From positions 1-64,000 of the IMG/VR virus record IMGVR_UViG_3300017782_000007: a stretch of DNA of 64,000 nt. One strand, 5' to 3'. Below are positions 1 to 10,500 of this stretch, one piece after another. The position numbers and the translations under genes are program-made. Numbering within the stretch: the stretch's first letter is position 1; every line of letters begins with the position of its first letter. The notes below the pieces were generated by a model. That model saw only the letters and a program-made list of their open reading frames with translations. It did no database searches and was not told where the DNA came from. The DNA comes from a virus.

Positions 1-3000
1 ACTTGAGTACCCTCAGCTGAGTTAGTTTGATTGATTTGGAAGTTACTACTAGCTGACCCAAAAGAAGCCCTTCTGTAACTATTACCAACCTTGAAGTTGT
101 TAACCCATTTAATTGGGTCTGTAATCATCTTCTCAATCTCATTATCAGTAGGCATTACTTGGTTAGCTTTTAGCGTAGTAACAACCATACTGGCAATCTT
201 ACCGTGAAAGTTCCTGTTAGAACCTCTACCACCAATGGTTAAATGACCACCAATAGATCTGTCCATTCTAGCACCTGTAGAAGTCCAAGTACCGGCACCG
301 CCATAAGTAGGATTAGGATTGAATATCCAAGACCCACCGCTGTAGAACATTAGCTTGATTTCAAAAGTATCAGCTAAGTTAGCAGCAGTAGCATTACTAG
401 CATTGTATCTAGCTCCTTTGTAACCTATGTAAACACCATACCAAGCAGCACTACCTAAGTTTGCAGCAATAAGATACTCATTAGTACCTACACCTTCTCG
501 ACCCCATCCAAAGTACAAAGCACCAAATTGGTTGGTTCTTAGATAGATGTTGTCATCATTAGTTCCTGCTCCTTCTCCATAGTTCCAAATGTGTTGGTTA
601 CTATTGTTACCATCCGATTTGAATACCATAGTAGTAGCCCAAGGTCTAGAGTAGATAGCATCCGAAGTTTTACTTGGATCCGTACTATGAGCAGCAACAG
701 TAGTACCCGTGAATCCCATTGAAATAGGGTTCTTAGATGAGTAGTTAGATACTTGCTTAGTGTGTTCATTAGAACCACTAAAGTCTAAAGCCTTAGTCCA
801 ATCCGTTAATATGGTTGGAGCAGGAGTAGGAGTTGTAATAGTTTCAATATCGTCTGTGCTAATATCTCCTGTTGTATTTAATACAGCCATATGAATTTTA
901 ACTGGTGCTGTTTCTTCAATAGAAGTAGCTTCATAAGTGTTTGAAAAAGTACCGCCATCAGCAGGACTTGCATTGTTCATTATGTTATTCAAACTACAAG
1001 CAATTAACCAAGCACTAGTACCATTTACCTCAATAGCATAGTCGTAAAACGCTTGTGTCATAGAATTGATAACTACGTTTTGCTGAACTACGCCAGCTCT
1101 ATAAAACTTGAAAGTGTGAGAACTTGCAGTTTCGTATTCCCAAACAATAGCAGTATCAAAATCAGATAATTCTAAAGTACTAAAATCATGAGGGTCATTA
1201 GCTAAACCAATAATATACTTATCATTAGCAGCATTTAAGCTAGGTAATATATTAGATTCTACGTATGCTTTCTCAATTACAAATCTCTCTCCATCTGCAA
1301 CTGTATTATTAACATGAACTACCGAACCATCGTCCATAGTATCTGAGTCAATCATCGCTGTAGATGCAGCTTCATGATTAAATCCACTTATAGCAGTAAT
1401 TGGGGCAGTTAGGTTTGTCACTGTAATAGTCAAAACACCCGTAGCACTACCGTAAGAGTTACTTCTAACAACATCAATAGTATAAGTATCTGTTGGGTTA
1501 GTATTGTAATCGCTAGTGACTTCTGGCGCTGAACCTTGTAAGTGAACTCCATTTGAATCCATTGAAAGCCCGCTATTGTCGTTATCAACTATTGTAGTTG
1601 TATATGGTGCATCAACTGGGTGTAGCTGAATATTAACAGCACTTAATTCATCAACGGTTACAGTACTATCGCTAAAAGCATCAGGTGCTAAATCAGCGTT
1701 TACTTGCGAACTAATCTCAGTCCAATTAATAGGATTTCCTTCAAACAATATTGCATTAGTAGGTGCTACCGTTCCATCATGTATATGACCATTTGTAGGC
1801 TCGTACCATTGTGTGAAAGTAGGCTCATCTGGATAAACATTTGTAGAACTTGTACCTGTACCACCATTTTGTAAATCAAAGTAATTTGCTTCTTCTTCTG
1901 TAACAAAAAGAGGATAATGAAAGTTATCGTCTGGAGATTCAATGTATCTAAAATTCATTGTAGGTGCAGTATTAATAACACCTTGTTGCAAGGTATCAAA
2001 AATAGCACCTTCTTCTTGAGCTATCCAAATAAATTTATAATCTCCACTAGGAGCAGCAGCTTGAGTGTGTCTATAAACAGTATATGTTACACCGTCTGTA
2101 GAATGCCAAATTGTCGCTCTGCCTTGACCATCAAACCCAATTCTACCGTAATATTGAGAAACTGTAGGGTCATTTGAATTGCCAATAGATACATCAGGCA
2201 AACTACTGTCACTATACATCCCGTTAATTACACCATTACTTTCAAGTCTTGCACCATAGAATATATAGTCATCATTACCCCAAGCACTAGTGTTTGAAGT
2301 TAAGTCTGAAACATCATAGTCGTTTTCAGAAAATAGTCCAAAATTAGCGTCCGCCCCAGCAGACCAAGTAAACTCAAAATACTCGCCAGAAGCATTAATA
2401 GTTTGTGAAGTTACAAAACCATCATTGTCAAAATCATCAGTAGCAGAAGAAGAAATTCCTCCAGCAAGAGTACCAGTAATTCCTTCACCAAATACTGTGA
2501 TAGCATCAGTACCTAAAGCTGTAGGAGTTTGAGCTGTATCTAATAAATGAACCTTTGGTGCATTAAATACCTTAGCAGATGAATTAGCTGCTTTTATTCC
2601 TAAATGAAATTCAGCATTTTGTACTGCAGGATAAGAAGTTCTAGCGTGAACAACCCAAGTTACATTGTCGTCTTGTAGCGATGATATTGAAATAAATCCA
2701 TTTTCATCTAATCCTACTTTTATTTTAACTGGGTCTCCTGCCAACCATTCGTTTTGTGATTCCCAGTTAGACCAACCTGGTCTCATTGAGTGAGATGTAT
2801 TTGCTCCGTAATTAGTCCAAGAGCCGTCTGCTGTTGGGTGAAACCAATGTGAAAATTGAAAACCATAGTGAGCAGAATTGCCATTAGCAAAACTAGTAGG
2901 ATCTGCATAATTAGAGCTGCCGCTAAAGTACCCTTCATCGAATGATTCTTGAGTATGGACAAGACCAAATCCTATTTGACCTTCACCTCTAATATCAAAA

Positions 3001-3761
3001 GTAAAGTACTCACCTGCTCTACTTATTGTTGCTGTAGATTTTAATCCAGCATAATTGCCACTTGATGAATTTGTAAATATATCATCACCAGCAGGGTCTG
3101 TTGCTGTGCTTCCTTCTAAAGTGTACCCAGCGTTTTCCCCGTTTACATTTGCTACCATTGTTGAATAAGGGTCAGATATTACCACAGACTCAAATGCCCC
3201 AACAGTAAACAACTCATTTAAAGTATTTACTACATCTTGTAAACCACCACTAACTGCACCACCATTAACACAAGTGTTTGCTGCGTCTAAGTGGTGAAAG
3301 TGAGTTATATCATCAGCACCATCATTAGATACTATATGAACTGTACCATCTGCATTGGGTACAGCCTTAATAGTATTAACGCCAAAAGCGTGACCTGTGT
3401 CAAGCATGATTGAAGTGCTAGTTGCATCTAAGGAAAAACATACTGTTTCGCCAGTTAAATCAATACCCTCCCCAGATAAACCTACTACATTTGCTTTTTC
3501 AGTAATATAGTCAGCACATTCTTGTGCGTTTGTAAATGCATTTCCATCTCCATTAACAAAAGTAGTAAACGGTATTTTATAAAATTCATATTCTTTTTCT
3601 CCTGACTGAGCTGTCAAAATATCATTTATTACATTTATTAATGTATTGTCAGAGCTATCAACTTCTGCTGATAAACAAGCATTCCAATAGGTCGGGTTAG
3701 ATGAACCTTCAAAATTAACGCAGTTTCCTGCTTCGTTTCTTTTTATTTTTATTGTACTCAT
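1..3761 (-). CDS. Large LamG-type adhesin / tail receptor-binding protein (C-terminus cut by window edge)
   Basis: The frame stays open from an ATG at 3761 to the left edge: 1253 complete codons, with the C-terminus missing. Visible parts, in order: an N-terminal region with few recognisable motifs; two related beta-rich modules near residues 250 and 455, each beginning GEYF.F and followed by an aromatic-rich stretch; an Ig/cadherin-like segment near residues 690-790 ending GVLTITVTN; and a concanavalin A/LamG-like lectin fold near residues 990-1210 with the typical IWNYGEG and GKIASMVV strands. LamG-like domains bind glycans, so a distal tail or adhesin role in host recognition is inferred. 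It is the last gene of the minus-strand fibre block, 4 nt after its neighbour. Confidence is high for the gene and moderate for its role. Confidence 0.85.
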   Translation of the reverse strand, partial: MSTIKIKRNEAGNCVNFEGSSNPTYWNACLSAEVDSSDNTLINVINDILTAQSGEKEYEFYKIPFTTFVNGDGNAFTNAQECADYITEKANVVGLSGEGIDLTGETVCFSLDATSTSIMLDTGHAFGVNTIKAVPNADGTVHIVSNDGADDITHFHHLDAANTCVNGGAVSGGLQDVVNTLNELFTVGAFESVVISDPYSTMVANVNGENAGYTLEGSTATDPAGDDIFTNSSSGNYAGLKSTATISRAGEYFTFDIRGEGQIGFGLVHTQESFDEGYFSGSSNYADPTSFANGNSAHYGFQFSHWFHPTADGSWTNYGANTSHSMRPGWSNWESQNEWLAGDPVKIKVGLDENGFISISSLQDDNVTWVVHARTSYPAVQNAEFHLGIKAANSSAKVFNAPKVHLLDTAQTPTALGTDAITVFGEGITGTLAGGISSSATDDFDNDGFVTSQTINASGEYFEFTWSAGADANFGLFSENDYDVSDLTSNTSAWGNDDYIFYGARLESNGVINGMYSDSSLPDVSIGNSNDPTVSQYYGRIGFDGQGRATIWHSTDGVTYTVYRHTQAAAPSGDYKFIWIAQEEGAIFDTLQQGVINTAPTMNFRYIESPDDNFHYPLFVTEEEANYFDLQNGGTGTSSTNVYPDEPTFTQWYEPTNGHIHDGTVAPTNAILFEGNPINWTEISSQVNADLAPDAFSDSTVTVDELSAVNIQLHPVDAPYTTTIVDNDNSGLSMDSNGVHLQGSAPEVTSDYNTNPTDTYTIDVVRSNSYGSATGVLTITVTNLTAPITAISGFNHEAASTAMIDSDTMDDGSVVHVNNTVADGERFVIEKAYVESNILPSLNAANDKYIIGLANDPHDFSTLELSDFDTAIVWEYETASSHTFKFYRAGVVQQNVVINSMTQAFYDYAIEVNGTSAWLIACSLNNIMNNASPADGGTFSNTYEATSIEETAPVKIHMAVLNTTGDISTDDIETITTPTPAPTILTDWTKALDFSGSNEHTKQVSNYSSKNPISMGFTGTTVAAHSTDPSKTSDAIYSRPWATTMVFKSDGNNSNQHIWNYGEGAGTNDDNIYLRTNQFGALYFGWGREGVGTNEYLIAANLGSAAWYGVYIGYKGARYNASNATAANLADTFEIKLMFYSGGSWIFNPNPTYGGAGTWTSTGARMDRSIGGHLTIGGRGSNRNFHGKIASMVVTTLKANQVMPTDNEIEKMITDPIKWVNNFKVGNSYRRASFGSASSNFQINQTNSAEGTQ

Positions 3762-3765
3762 AATT

Positions 3766-4698
3766 TTATCTTATTATAGTTACTAACATTCCTACAGGCT
3801 GAATAATAACAGGGTTATCTGATTTAATTGCTGGCAAAGTCAATGCATTAACATCTTCACTCGAAGTTATCCAAGCAGATATTTCTATTCTGTTTAAGTA
3901 CGATTTCCCAACTGTACCTGCACCATAAAAAGATGGGGAAGTAGTTAGTGGAAAAGTATAAGTGATATTGTCGCTTTCGTCTCTATTCGCATACCAAAGA
4001 GCAGGCTCTACGGTTGTGTTTGCAATCTGAGGAATAATATTATATTCAAATCTCACTCTTACTTGGTCACCATATTGCAGATCGTTTAACTTAATTCTTC
4101 CTACACTTCCTTCAAACCCTGTTCCTGAAGACCCAGGATTTTCTGTATCGTAGTCGTAAGTATAATCAAATAATGTGGTTATGTCGTCAGGGAGATTTTC
4201 TCCTTCAAACAATCCTATTCCAGTTGTCCCTGTTGGGGTTGGAGTAGTCCAATATGGGTTATCTAAAGCTAAATGAGCTGCGTTACTAAGAGAGAATACT
4301 TTCCAAATTTCGTTAGCAACATCATCAGCAGTATAAGAAACTCCATTTTCAAATGCAGGATTTTCATCTGTACTCCATTGATAACCGTTTACTGACGGTC
4401 TAGCTGCAAATGCAGAAGAATGAGAGTAGCCTGAAACAGATTTAACGAACATGTTAGACCCGTTTTCTGAGACGACTACATTGCCGTAATCCCCGTCAGT
4501 TAAAGAACCACTTCCTCCACCTGAAGCGTTAATCCTTCCCGCAGCAATCTCGTCATTAATATAATTTACTAATGATTTGTCTACATCATCGGCTCCTAGT
4601 ACCCCCACATTAGTTGGGTAATTACCAGAACCATTCATCATAGCCTTTCTTTTCTTTTCTAGATCTATCATTGAATCTAGAATAAATTTGTTTGCCAT
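3766..4698 (-). CDS. Putative tail-associated structural protein, 310 aa
   Basis: I do not recognise a family. The 310-residue product starts with a short charged helix (MANKFILDSMIDLEKKRKAM), then a Gly/Ser-rich linker (GGGSGSLTDGDYGN) and a long beta-rich, Asn/Thr-rich body, a layout common in phage fibre or adaptor proteins. The linker resembles the YGxG spacers of the neighbouring fibre genes. It lies directly between the LamG adhesin and a small coiled-coil gene, so it is probably part of the adsorption apparatus. No catalytic motif is visible. The start is preceded by an A/T-rich leader, as elsewhere in this genome. Confidence 0.75.
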   Translation of the reverse strand: MANKFILDSMIDLEKKRKAMMNGSGNYPTNVGVLGADDVDKSLVNYINDEIAAGRINASGGGSGSLTDGDYGNVVVSENGSNMFVKSVSGYSHSSAFAARPSVNGYQWSTDENPAFENGVSYTADDVANEIWKVFSLSNAAHLALDNPYWTTPTPTGTTGIGLFEGENLPDDITTLFDYTYDYDTENPGSSGTGFEGSVGRIKLNDLQYGDQVRVRFEYNIIPQIANTTVEPALWYANRDESDNITYTFPLTTSPSFYGAGTVGKSYLNRIEISAWITSSEDVNALTLPAIKSDNPVIIQPVGMLVTIIR

Positions 4699-4724
4699 TT
4701 TGTTTAATTTAATTTAATGTATAA

Positions 4725-5018
4725 TTATGCATTAAGCTTAGCTTCTTGAGCAGCTTTCTCAATTTCTCTAGCAGCTATGCTAGTATTTAATTTTTCTATC
4801 TTTGCATCACAGTCAGCAATACATGCTGTACGCTCTGGACAATCTGGTAAGTCTCTCATCATTAAAGCACAGTCAGCTTCTATACGTGCGATAGCTGCTT
4901 GTTCTGAAGCAATTAATGCTTCTTCTCTTCTGACGTTATTTGCAAAATCTGTCTCATCTTCGATATAAATCTTTTCGACTTTTTTATCTTCTGTTAATTG
5001 GTATTTATAGTATCCCAT
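4725..5018 (-). CDS. Small coiled-coil protein of the fibre cluster, 97 aa
   Basis: A 97-residue acidic protein. After a short N-terminal strand (MGYYKYQLTEDKKVEKIY) it is predicted by eye to be nearly all helix, with two long Ala/Glu/Lys-rich segments flanking a central Cys-containing turn (DCPERTACIADC). That suggests an antiparallel helical hairpin, possibly disulfide- or metal-stabilised. It sits between two fibre genes and could be a fibre chaperone or tail connector, but this rests only on position. The leader contains an AACTTAAAA-like stretch just upstream of the ATG. Confidence 0.7.
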   Translation of the reverse strand: MGYYKYQLTEDKKVEKIYIEDETDFANNVRREEALIASEQAAIARIEADCALMMRDLPDCPERTACIADCDAKIEKLNTSIAAREIEKAAQEAKLNA

Positions 5019-5044
5019 TGTTTTTAAATTTTAAGTTTATATTA

Positions 5045-7510
5045 TTAAGCTGCAACTCCTACTAGCATCCATTGTCCTGTTGAGTTGTATCGTAAAGTTC
5101 CTCCTCCGCCAGCTTTTATTGTTACGTCTGTAGAGTTTGGAAGTGTAAATCTATTTGCTGCCAATGAAGAGGCATCTTGATGTTTAAATGTTAAGTCTGC
5201 TGTGAATACATTGAAAGTTACAATAGTTCCTGTAACTGCATCTGTAGCATCTAGTCCAGTTATATCTTGATTACCGCCTAAGATAACATCAAAGTGTGCA
5301 GAAGTTTTAAAGTTAGTTGGCGATGCATTATCTGCTTGTGCAGTAATAGCAATGCCTCCTTGACTTGTCTTTCTTACTTGTCCTACCTGTTCAGTATAGA
5401 ATACTGCAGCATTTAATTCTGCTGTCGTAGTTCCATCAGTAGAACTTATTTCTACATTACCAGAAGCTAGTGCTTCTACCTTTCCAGTAATTGTACCGTC
5501 AGTAGTTTGCATAACAGATGTATTACCTGCTTTAGCTACGAACTCTGCTTTAGTAGTTGGCGTGGCATCTAAGGCGTTACTCATCGTTACACCTAAGGCT
5601 GCTGTTGCTCCAGCTAAATAAGTTGAAGTAGCGTCTCCTGCTGCGGTAGTTGTAGTCATATATAACTGACCAGTTCCTAACAAGTTAAAGTTATTCTCAG
5701 CTCCTGAGATAGTAGTTAACTTAGTTAACGAACCTCCTAATTCTACTGTAGTGCCGTTAAGAGATAATCCATTGGCTGCTGCTGTTACTGTAGCGGCTGT
5801 TGGAGTTACTTCTATTATCGTTCCATCAGTGGCAAAGCCAGCTAGATAACCTGAGTCAGTCTTACCTGGAGTTGTTACTATGAATGGTGTATTACCAGCG
5901 TCATCAGCATTAAGAGCTGGTGTTACTGTAATAGTAGTAGTATCAACAACTGTAACTGTTAAGTCATCTGTGTTATTTGCACCATCTTCAAATCTAAGAA
6001 TATCTCCATTACTTAATCCGTGTACTGCTGCAAATACAATTGTACTTGTTGCAAGTGTTTCAGATGTAGTAGCTACTCCTAATGTTGTTAAAGTTCTAGT
6101 AGTTAAGTCTCCTATCTCTTTAGTACCTTGACCATAGTCATCAAAATGAATAGACTTAATAGATACATCACCTCCAAGGATTCCTCCTATGTTAAGTTCA
6201 TTATCTGTAGTTACTCTTTCAGTCTCTTGAGAAGAACCAACTATGATATTATTAGAACCTGTAGTATTTAAAGTTAAACTATTATACCCTAGTGTTGTAT
6301 TGCTATCACCTATGAGGTTAGCAGTTGCACTTTGATACCCTATTGCAGTATTACCTAAACCAGTTGTATTAACCAGTAATGAATTATAACCTATTGCTAC
6401 ATTATTACTTGCTGTTAAACCATCTCTACCTGCATCTCTCCCCATATATGTATTCTGTGCACCAGTAGTATTTAAAGACCCTGCTGATCTACCTACTGCT
6501 ACGTTATGTGTACCAGTAGTTGTGTTGGTTAAAGTACCATATCCTAATGCAGTATTATCTGATGCAGTAGTACTTGATACTAAAGAAGAAGTACCTAAAG
6601 CTACATTCCTATCTCCTGTAGTATTAGCTATTAAAGACTGCGCTCCTATTGCTGTATTGTTACTACCTCCATTTGTATTAAGCATGGCAGTATAACCAAT
6701 TGCTGTGTTAGCTGAATCTGCTGTAGAAGCGTTTAAAGATAAATATCCTACTGCTGTATTCTGCGCACCTGTCATAGATTCAGTACCTCCTGATATAAGA
6801 ACATTGTTTAATGCGTCTCTTACACTTGCAGTACCAGTAACAGTTAATTCTCTAGTACCTACAAATGTATCTGCACCGAATGCAGTCTGTCCAGTTCTGA
6901 ATGCTGAAGTTGTAGTATCTCCTGTTGGAGTAGTAGTACCTGTATTATAGAAAGCTGAAGTGTCTGTACCTGCTGCTGCCTCAATAAGAGTACCGTCAGT
7001 TGCAAGCTTTAAGAAGTAGCCAGAGTCTGTCTTAGACAGATCTCCTGCCTCTCTATTACCTGCACCATATTGCTTAAAGACTAGAGTACCAGAAGTATCC
7101 ATCTCTAAAGCATCGTTACCTGCTGAACTAGTAAAGGTAAGAGTGTTACCTGTTGCGTTAGTCATTACATAAGATGCTGTACCTGCTCCTGCTTCCCCTA
7201 GAGTTAATCTAGGACTAGTTAGAGTAGATAAAGTTATCTTAGTATTACCACTAGCGTCAAGCATTGAATGATTAACTTCTCCTGCAGCAGTAGTGGCTAT
7301 CTCTACTTGCCTACCTTGTGCGGTATTAATGAAGAGTAAGTCTCTATCTCCTGCAGTTAAATCTCTTAAACTAAGTAAAGCTGATGGCGAAGGATTACCT
7401 ACACCCAACCTTCCGTTAGTGTCATCCCATCTAAAATTAGTATTCTGGGACAATTTCTTAGCCGAATCCCCAAAAGGGACTAGCGTATCTGTGTAATTAA
7501 ATATTGCCAT
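5045..7510 (-). CDS. Fibre protein with YadA-head-like repeats, 821 aa
   Basis: Residues about 230-430 contain around ten degenerate 14-17-residue repeats of the type NTAIGYxSLxxNTTG. These resemble the left-handed beta-roll head repeats of trimeric adhesins such as YadA, so a trimeric fibre is likely. Upstream and downstream are copies of a spacer module (YGxGxxEAGDLxKTDSGY ... ATDGTxIE) shared with the neighbouring fibre genes. The C-terminus (TLRYNSTGQWMLVGVAA) resembles the cap modules of the other fibres. Its ATG overlaps the TAA of the 1189-aa fibre gene by one base. Role: probably receptor binding or a virion fibre. Confidence 0.85.
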   Translation of the reverse strand: MAIFNYTDTLVPFGDSAKKLSQNTNFRWDDTNGRLGVGNPSPSALLSLRDLTAGDRDLLFINTAQGRQVEIATTAAGEVNHSMLDASGNTKITLSTLTSPRLTLGEAGAGTASYVMTNATGNTLTFTSSAGNDALEMDTSGTLVFKQYGAGNREAGDLSKTDSGYFLKLATDGTLIEAAAGTDTSAFYNTGTTTPTGDTTTSAFRTGQTAFGADTFVGTRELTVTGTASVRDALNNVLISGGTESMTGAQNTAVGYLSLNASTADSANTAIGYTAMLNTNGGSNNTAIGAQSLIANTTGDRNVALGTSSLVSSTTASDNTALGYGTLTNTTTGTHNVAVGRSAGSLNTTGAQNTYMGRDAGRDGLTASNNVAIGYNSLLVNTTGLGNTAIGYQSATANLIGDSNTTLGYNSLTLNTTGSNNIIVGSSQETERVTTDNELNIGGILGGDVSIKSIHFDDYGQGTKEIGDLTTRTLTTLGVATTSETLATSTIVFAAVHGLSNGDILRFEDGANNTDDLTVTVVDTTTITVTPALNADDAGNTPFIVTTPGKTDSGYLAGFATDGTIIEVTPTAATVTAAANGLSLNGTTVELGGSLTKLTTISGAENNFNLLGTGQLYMTTTTAAGDATSTYLAGATAALGVTMSNALDATPTTKAEFVAKAGNTSVMQTTDGTITGKVEALASGNVEISSTDGTTTAELNAAVFYTEQVGQVRKTSQGGIAITAQADNASPTNFKTSAHFDVILGGNQDITGLDATDAVTGTIVTFNVFTADLTFKHQDASSLAANRFTLPNSTDVTIKAGGGGTLRYNSTGQWMLVGVAA

Positions 7511-10500
7511 TATGCTAAATATATGTTTGTACCGTCAGTAATCATAATAACTCCATCGTATTGAGCAGGAAGAGTATAAGATGCTTGACCATCTATCGTT
7601 CCACTCGTAGGAGTAATTGTTACTGCGTTAGTTGTATTTATTGCTTTGACTATGTATCTCTGCCCTACCGTCATATTAGCAGGGTTAGGTTGTAAGTCAA
7701 CAGCGTTAGATGTAGCATCAAGTAAAGTATTGTCTTTTGTTAAAGACGCTGTAGCTGCTGTGATTGTTTCTAATGTAAGTGGTACAGATGATAAAGTAGT
7801 TTCTAAGATTGTACCGTCTGTGGCAAATTCAGCTATGTAACCTGAAGATGTTTTTGAAAGTGTACCTGCATCTTTATTACCTGAGCCGTATATTGCTGAA
7901 GCTATATACTGGTCTGTTAAACCAACTCCTCCTCCTGTTTCTATTTTAAATAGTTCATTAACTCCTTCAGCTTGAAAGCCTCCTCCATGATTAAAAGTAA
8001 ATGATGCTCCAGTAGGGAAATATGTATTAAAGTTGCCTCCATTAATGCCAAAGCCATAATGAACGCCTACACCTCCATCAAATACCCTTAACTTTTCTCC
8101 TACTACCGCATGTAAATTTACAATAGCACCGTCATAAGTAAAGTTAGCACTACTTGAAGGTGCTGTTGTAAGACCAGTACCATAAATAATTTGTGTGTCA
8201 GGTTGGTAATCTGTTGCTTTAGCTACTTCAATAATAGTACCGTCTGTAGCAAAGCCAGCTAAGTATCCACTATCTGTCTTAGTTAAGTCTGCGGCTTCCT
8301 TAGTACCAAGACCGTATGCAGTTCCTTGTAAAGTTCCTGCGCCATCTAACACTAATCTATCTACTATACTACCTGCTCCATTTGCTGTCCAAAAATGTAA
8401 AGCTGAATCTTTAGTGGCTGATACATTATCTACAATCTCATAAGTCATTCGTGCGAATTCTTCTGTAGCTCCTGTTGAAGTACCTGCTCTAAGTGAAATA
8501 GGAAATTGAGTAGTGTTTACTGCTGCTGTATTAGCTCCTGAACCATATCCAGTCAAAGCCATTATATTATTTCTTTCATGATACCCTCCAAGAGAGTTCT
8601 CATTAAACACATTTAAGGCAAGTTTTCCTGTAATAGCGTGAGTTTTTCTAATTTGAGCTCCATCTGAATTTCCGCTACTTTGTACAATAAGTGTTGCTCC
8701 ATTTCCAGTTGATATAAATTGTCCTGCTGGACCAGAGCTAGAAGAATTTCCTTCTATAGCAGAGTTAGTTCCTGTTGTATTTGCGAAAATAGTTTTAAAA
8801 TTACCCTCTCCTATAACGGAAAATACATTATTTCCTAAACTACCACCATTTATCCCTACATGACCTGTAGAACCATTTACTACTAAGGCATCTATATTTG
8901 CGTCTGTATCTACCCTTAAATCAAATGTATCTGTGTACAAGTATCTATTAGCTGTGAAATCACTTGCTCCTGTTCCTGATGCAGCATGACCTAATTGGAT
9001 ATTACCAGTAGTAGTATCTTTACTTAATCCTTCATTAGCTAAACTAGCTCCTCCTAATTCTTCTAAGATTGTACCGTCTGTCGCAAAGACAGCACCATAG
9101 CCAGAAGATGTCTTGGTGAGGTCTGCTGCTTCTTTTGTACCAAGACCATACGCAGTAAGTTTTACATTTTGAGAAGTTGTTTCTATAGCGGTTGAACTTG
9201 GGGTACCAATAGTTAATCCTCCCGTAGTTATACCGATAGCTCCTACGTCACCTCCATCTCTTCTGAAAGAAATAACATTTCCATCAGAAGTATTTCTAGT
9301 GAGAATTAAAGTGTCATTATCATCTCGCACAATAGAAGTTCTTCCATCTGGTCTAGTCCAAAATCCTTCCGCAGTATCTGACTCTCCTCCTGCCCCTACT
9401 ATAAAGCTACCATTATCTTTCACATCTAAAATAGTATCATTATCAGAGTTATGAATTAACATAGCCCTAGATGTTCCTGAATTACCGTCCCCTACAATAT
9501 GCGTTTTTGCGATTGGTGCACCTGTTCCAATTCCTACATCTCCATCTTTATTGATAATCATTCTTTGAGTACCCGTATTAGTTGTATTTGTTGCTGCAGT
9601 AAAGAAAGTAATTGCAGTTGCCGCATTACCTATAGATGACCCACCTCCAATGTAAACATAAGACGAAGAACCTGTACATGTACCCATAATCCCTAAAATC
9701 GGTTTTTCACTATTTGTATAGTGAGCTACACCCCAACGAGAAGACTTATTTGTAGCATCAGTGCTATTGTTTTGACCAATAATAAAGTTGCTATCGTACT
9801 TAAGGTAACTGCCTTCAACAAATAATAAAGAGTCAACTAACCCTACTCCATCAGAATCAAACATTCCTAAGTAATTAGCTGTTCCTGTAATATCAGCAGA
9901 AGATATTGCATCTATCCAATCAGTGCCTATTGCAGTAGATGACAATATTTGTCCACTCGTCCCTGCTTGATTATTACTGTCATATATTGCTCCTGTAATA
10001 CGTGCGTTTCCGTTAACGTCTAATTTATATGCGGGGCTCGTTGTGCCTATCCCTACATGCCCACTATCGCCAAGAATCCGCATTCCTTCAAATGGAGTAC
10101 CTTGATAATCTACAATAAATGCTAAATCAGCATCATCAGTATTTCCACCGACAACTGATCTAATTGCTGCATTCGTATCCTTATCAGTATTTTTAAATAC
10201 CATCCCAATATATTCACCAGTGCCATTTGGATTAGATTCAATTGTTAAGACATCTTCCGAAGTAAATATCGTCGAACCTACTACATGCAATGATGAACTA
10301 GGTGTTGCAGTTCCAATGCCTACATTTCCACCCAATCCATTCAACGATATATTTTTATCGTACCCAACGCCTGATTCCCACGCTTCAATATTAAATACTC
10401 CACCTGACCAAAACATAGATGTTCTAACATTTTCACTACTACCTAAAGCAGTTGAGTTTTCTGTTATCGTCAAATTTGCCGCACCTACACTATTATTTCC

